Shown here: piece by piece, positions 4,995 to 5,696 of the stretch | Position numbering within the stretch: position 1 is the first letter of the stretch | Layout of the letters: each line of letters opens with the position of its first letter | The notes under the pieces: generated by a model | Database searches by the model: none | What the model saw: only the letters and a program-made list of their open reading frames with translations | Told to the model about the DNA's origin: nothing | Position numbers and translations under genes: made by a program | Assembly: GCA_937893415.1 (NCBI GenBank) | Contig: CALBWZ010000168.1 | Coordinates: forward strand, 1-5,696 | Source of the DNA: an uncultured Comamonadaceae bacterium | GTDB lineage: Bacteria > Pseudomonadota > Gammaproteobacteria > Burkholderiales > Burkholderiaceae_C | Direction: 5' to 3' | DNA: 5,696 nt

Positions 4995-5696
4995 ATGAAA
5001 TTTTTACGTGCGTGGGTTAACGGGGCTGTTGTTCCAGGCGTATTGGATACGCATGGCCAGCGCCGCGATGTCAGTGCTGTGGTTGTCGATATCACCTCCA
5101 AGCAACTCAGTGGTGCTGGCTTAAAAGCTATACAAGCGCTTGACTTGTCAACGCTGCCAACGATCAGCGGCGACGCGCCCTTGCTTCCACCTTGGGCAGA
5201 CTGCGCGAAATTCATCTGTATCGGTTTGAACTATGCCGATCATGCTGCAGAGTCTGGGTTGCCTATTCCTGCCGAGCCCATCATTTTTACCAAGGCCATT
5301 CATTCGCGTGTGGGTCCGAACCACGATGTGGTGTTGCCAAAGGGATCTGTTAAGACAGATTGGGAAGTGGAGTTGGGCGTCGTAATTGGCCAGGTGGCGC
5401 GCTATGTCGACCAAGCTGACGCGCTGAGCTACGTTGCTGGTTACTGCGTCATCAATGACGTGTCTGAACGCGAATACCAAATTGAGCGCGGCGGTACTTG
5501 GGACAAGGGCAAAGGCTGCGACACGTTTGGCCCTGTGGGCCCCTGGATGGTGACCTCTGATGAGGTGGCCGATCCGCAAAATCTGGGTATGTGGCTGGAC
5601 GTAAACGGGAGACGTTTCCAGACAGGCTCTACCAAAACCATGGTTTTTGGTGTTGCTGAGTTGGTGTCTTACGTGAGCCGCTTTATGACTTTGTAT
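4995..5696 (+). CDS. FAH-family hydrolase, probable 2,4-diketo-3-deoxy-acid hydrolase, 3' end missing
   Basis: The frame is open from ATG 4995 to the last base, giving 234 residues and no stop; family members usually have about 280-285, so roughly 50 residues lie beyond the window. The N-terminal part (about 1-60) is the variable FAH-family lead-in, and the catalytic fold begins near residue 70. Diagnostic stretches are CIGLNYADHAAESG (75-88) and IIFTKA (96-101). The metal ligands E124 and E126 (DWEVELGVVIG) and D155 (VINDVSEREYQ) are present, as are WDKGKGCDTFGPVGPW (169-184) and the TGSTKTMVF segment (210-218). AGGAG at 4982-4986 lies eight bases before the start. Members of this family cleave carbon-carbon bonds of diketo acids or act as decarboxylases or hydratases. 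Next to an aldonate-type dehydratase and an SDR, the best reading is hydrolysis of a 2,4-diketo-3-deoxy acid to pyruvate plus a hydroxy acid such as lactate or glycolate (inference). A role in aromatic-acid breakdown is less likely in this context. Confidence 0.88.
   Translation, partial: MKFLRAWVNGAVVPGVLDTHGQRRDVSAVVVDITSKQLSGAGLKAIQALDLSTLPTISGDAPLLPPWADCAKFICIGLNYADHAAESGLPIPAEPIIFTKAIHSRVGPNHDVVLPKGSVKTDWEVELGVVIGQVARYVDQADALSYVAGYCVINDVSEREYQIERGGTWDKGKGCDTFGPVGPWMVTSDEVADPQNLGMWLDVNGRRFQTGSTKTMVFGVAELVSYVSRFMTLY

Noticed and set aside
5148..5579. Minus-strand open frame of 143 codons at the right end
   Set aside because: It is antisense to the FAH-family gene, whose plus-strand translation carries the metal-binding and active-site motifs; the minus frame shows no family features.
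1..5696. CRISPR array, transposon, tRNA/rRNA or phage features
   Set aside because: No regular spaced repeats, terminal inverted repeats, transposase, integrase or structural RNA sequences were seen; the region is dense with ordinary metabolic genes.

Overview
The window is one strand (+) of a bacterial carbohydrate-catabolism locus, tightly packed and with every supported gene pointing the same way. It reads as a moderately GC-rich proteobacterium. The protein style (a MalFG-type importer beside an IlvD/Edd dehydratase, an SDR and an FAH-family hydrolase) would suit a Burkholderiales-like betaproteobacterium, but that placement is inferred from gene content and not shown by any marker gene.

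Layout: 1-99 is the last 32 codons of an upstream membrane protein, most likely the MalF-type permease. 92-991 is a complete MalG-type ABC sugar permease whose start overlaps the upstream stop. A gap of about 164 bases (992-1155) follows, with a weak promoter/hairpin candidate and no convincing terminator. 1156-2325 is a class I/II PLP-dependent aminotransferase. A gap of 110 bases (2326-2435) holds a striking nested inverted repeat at 2343-2378. 2436-4163 is an IlvD/Edd-family dehydratase of the size and motif pattern of aldonic (pentonate-type) acid dehydratases. 4213-4968 is a classical short-chain dehydrogenase. 4995 to the window end is the first 234 codons of an FAH-family hydrolase, cut off by the window edge.

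Working model (inference): the ABC importer brings in a sugar or sugar acid. The dehydratase turns an aldonate into a 2-keto-3-deoxy-aldonate. The SDR oxidises this at C4 to a 2,4-diketo-3-deoxy acid (or makes the aldonolactone earlier in the route). The FAH-family enzyme cleaves the diketo acid to pyruvate and a hydroxy acid. This is the logic of the known non-phosphorylative diketo-hydrolase routes for L-rhamnose, L-fucose and some pentoses, here with an IlvD-type dehydratase. The aminotransferase between transporter and dehydratase has no place in that textbook route and is the most open functional question. The sugar itself cannot be read from the sequence.
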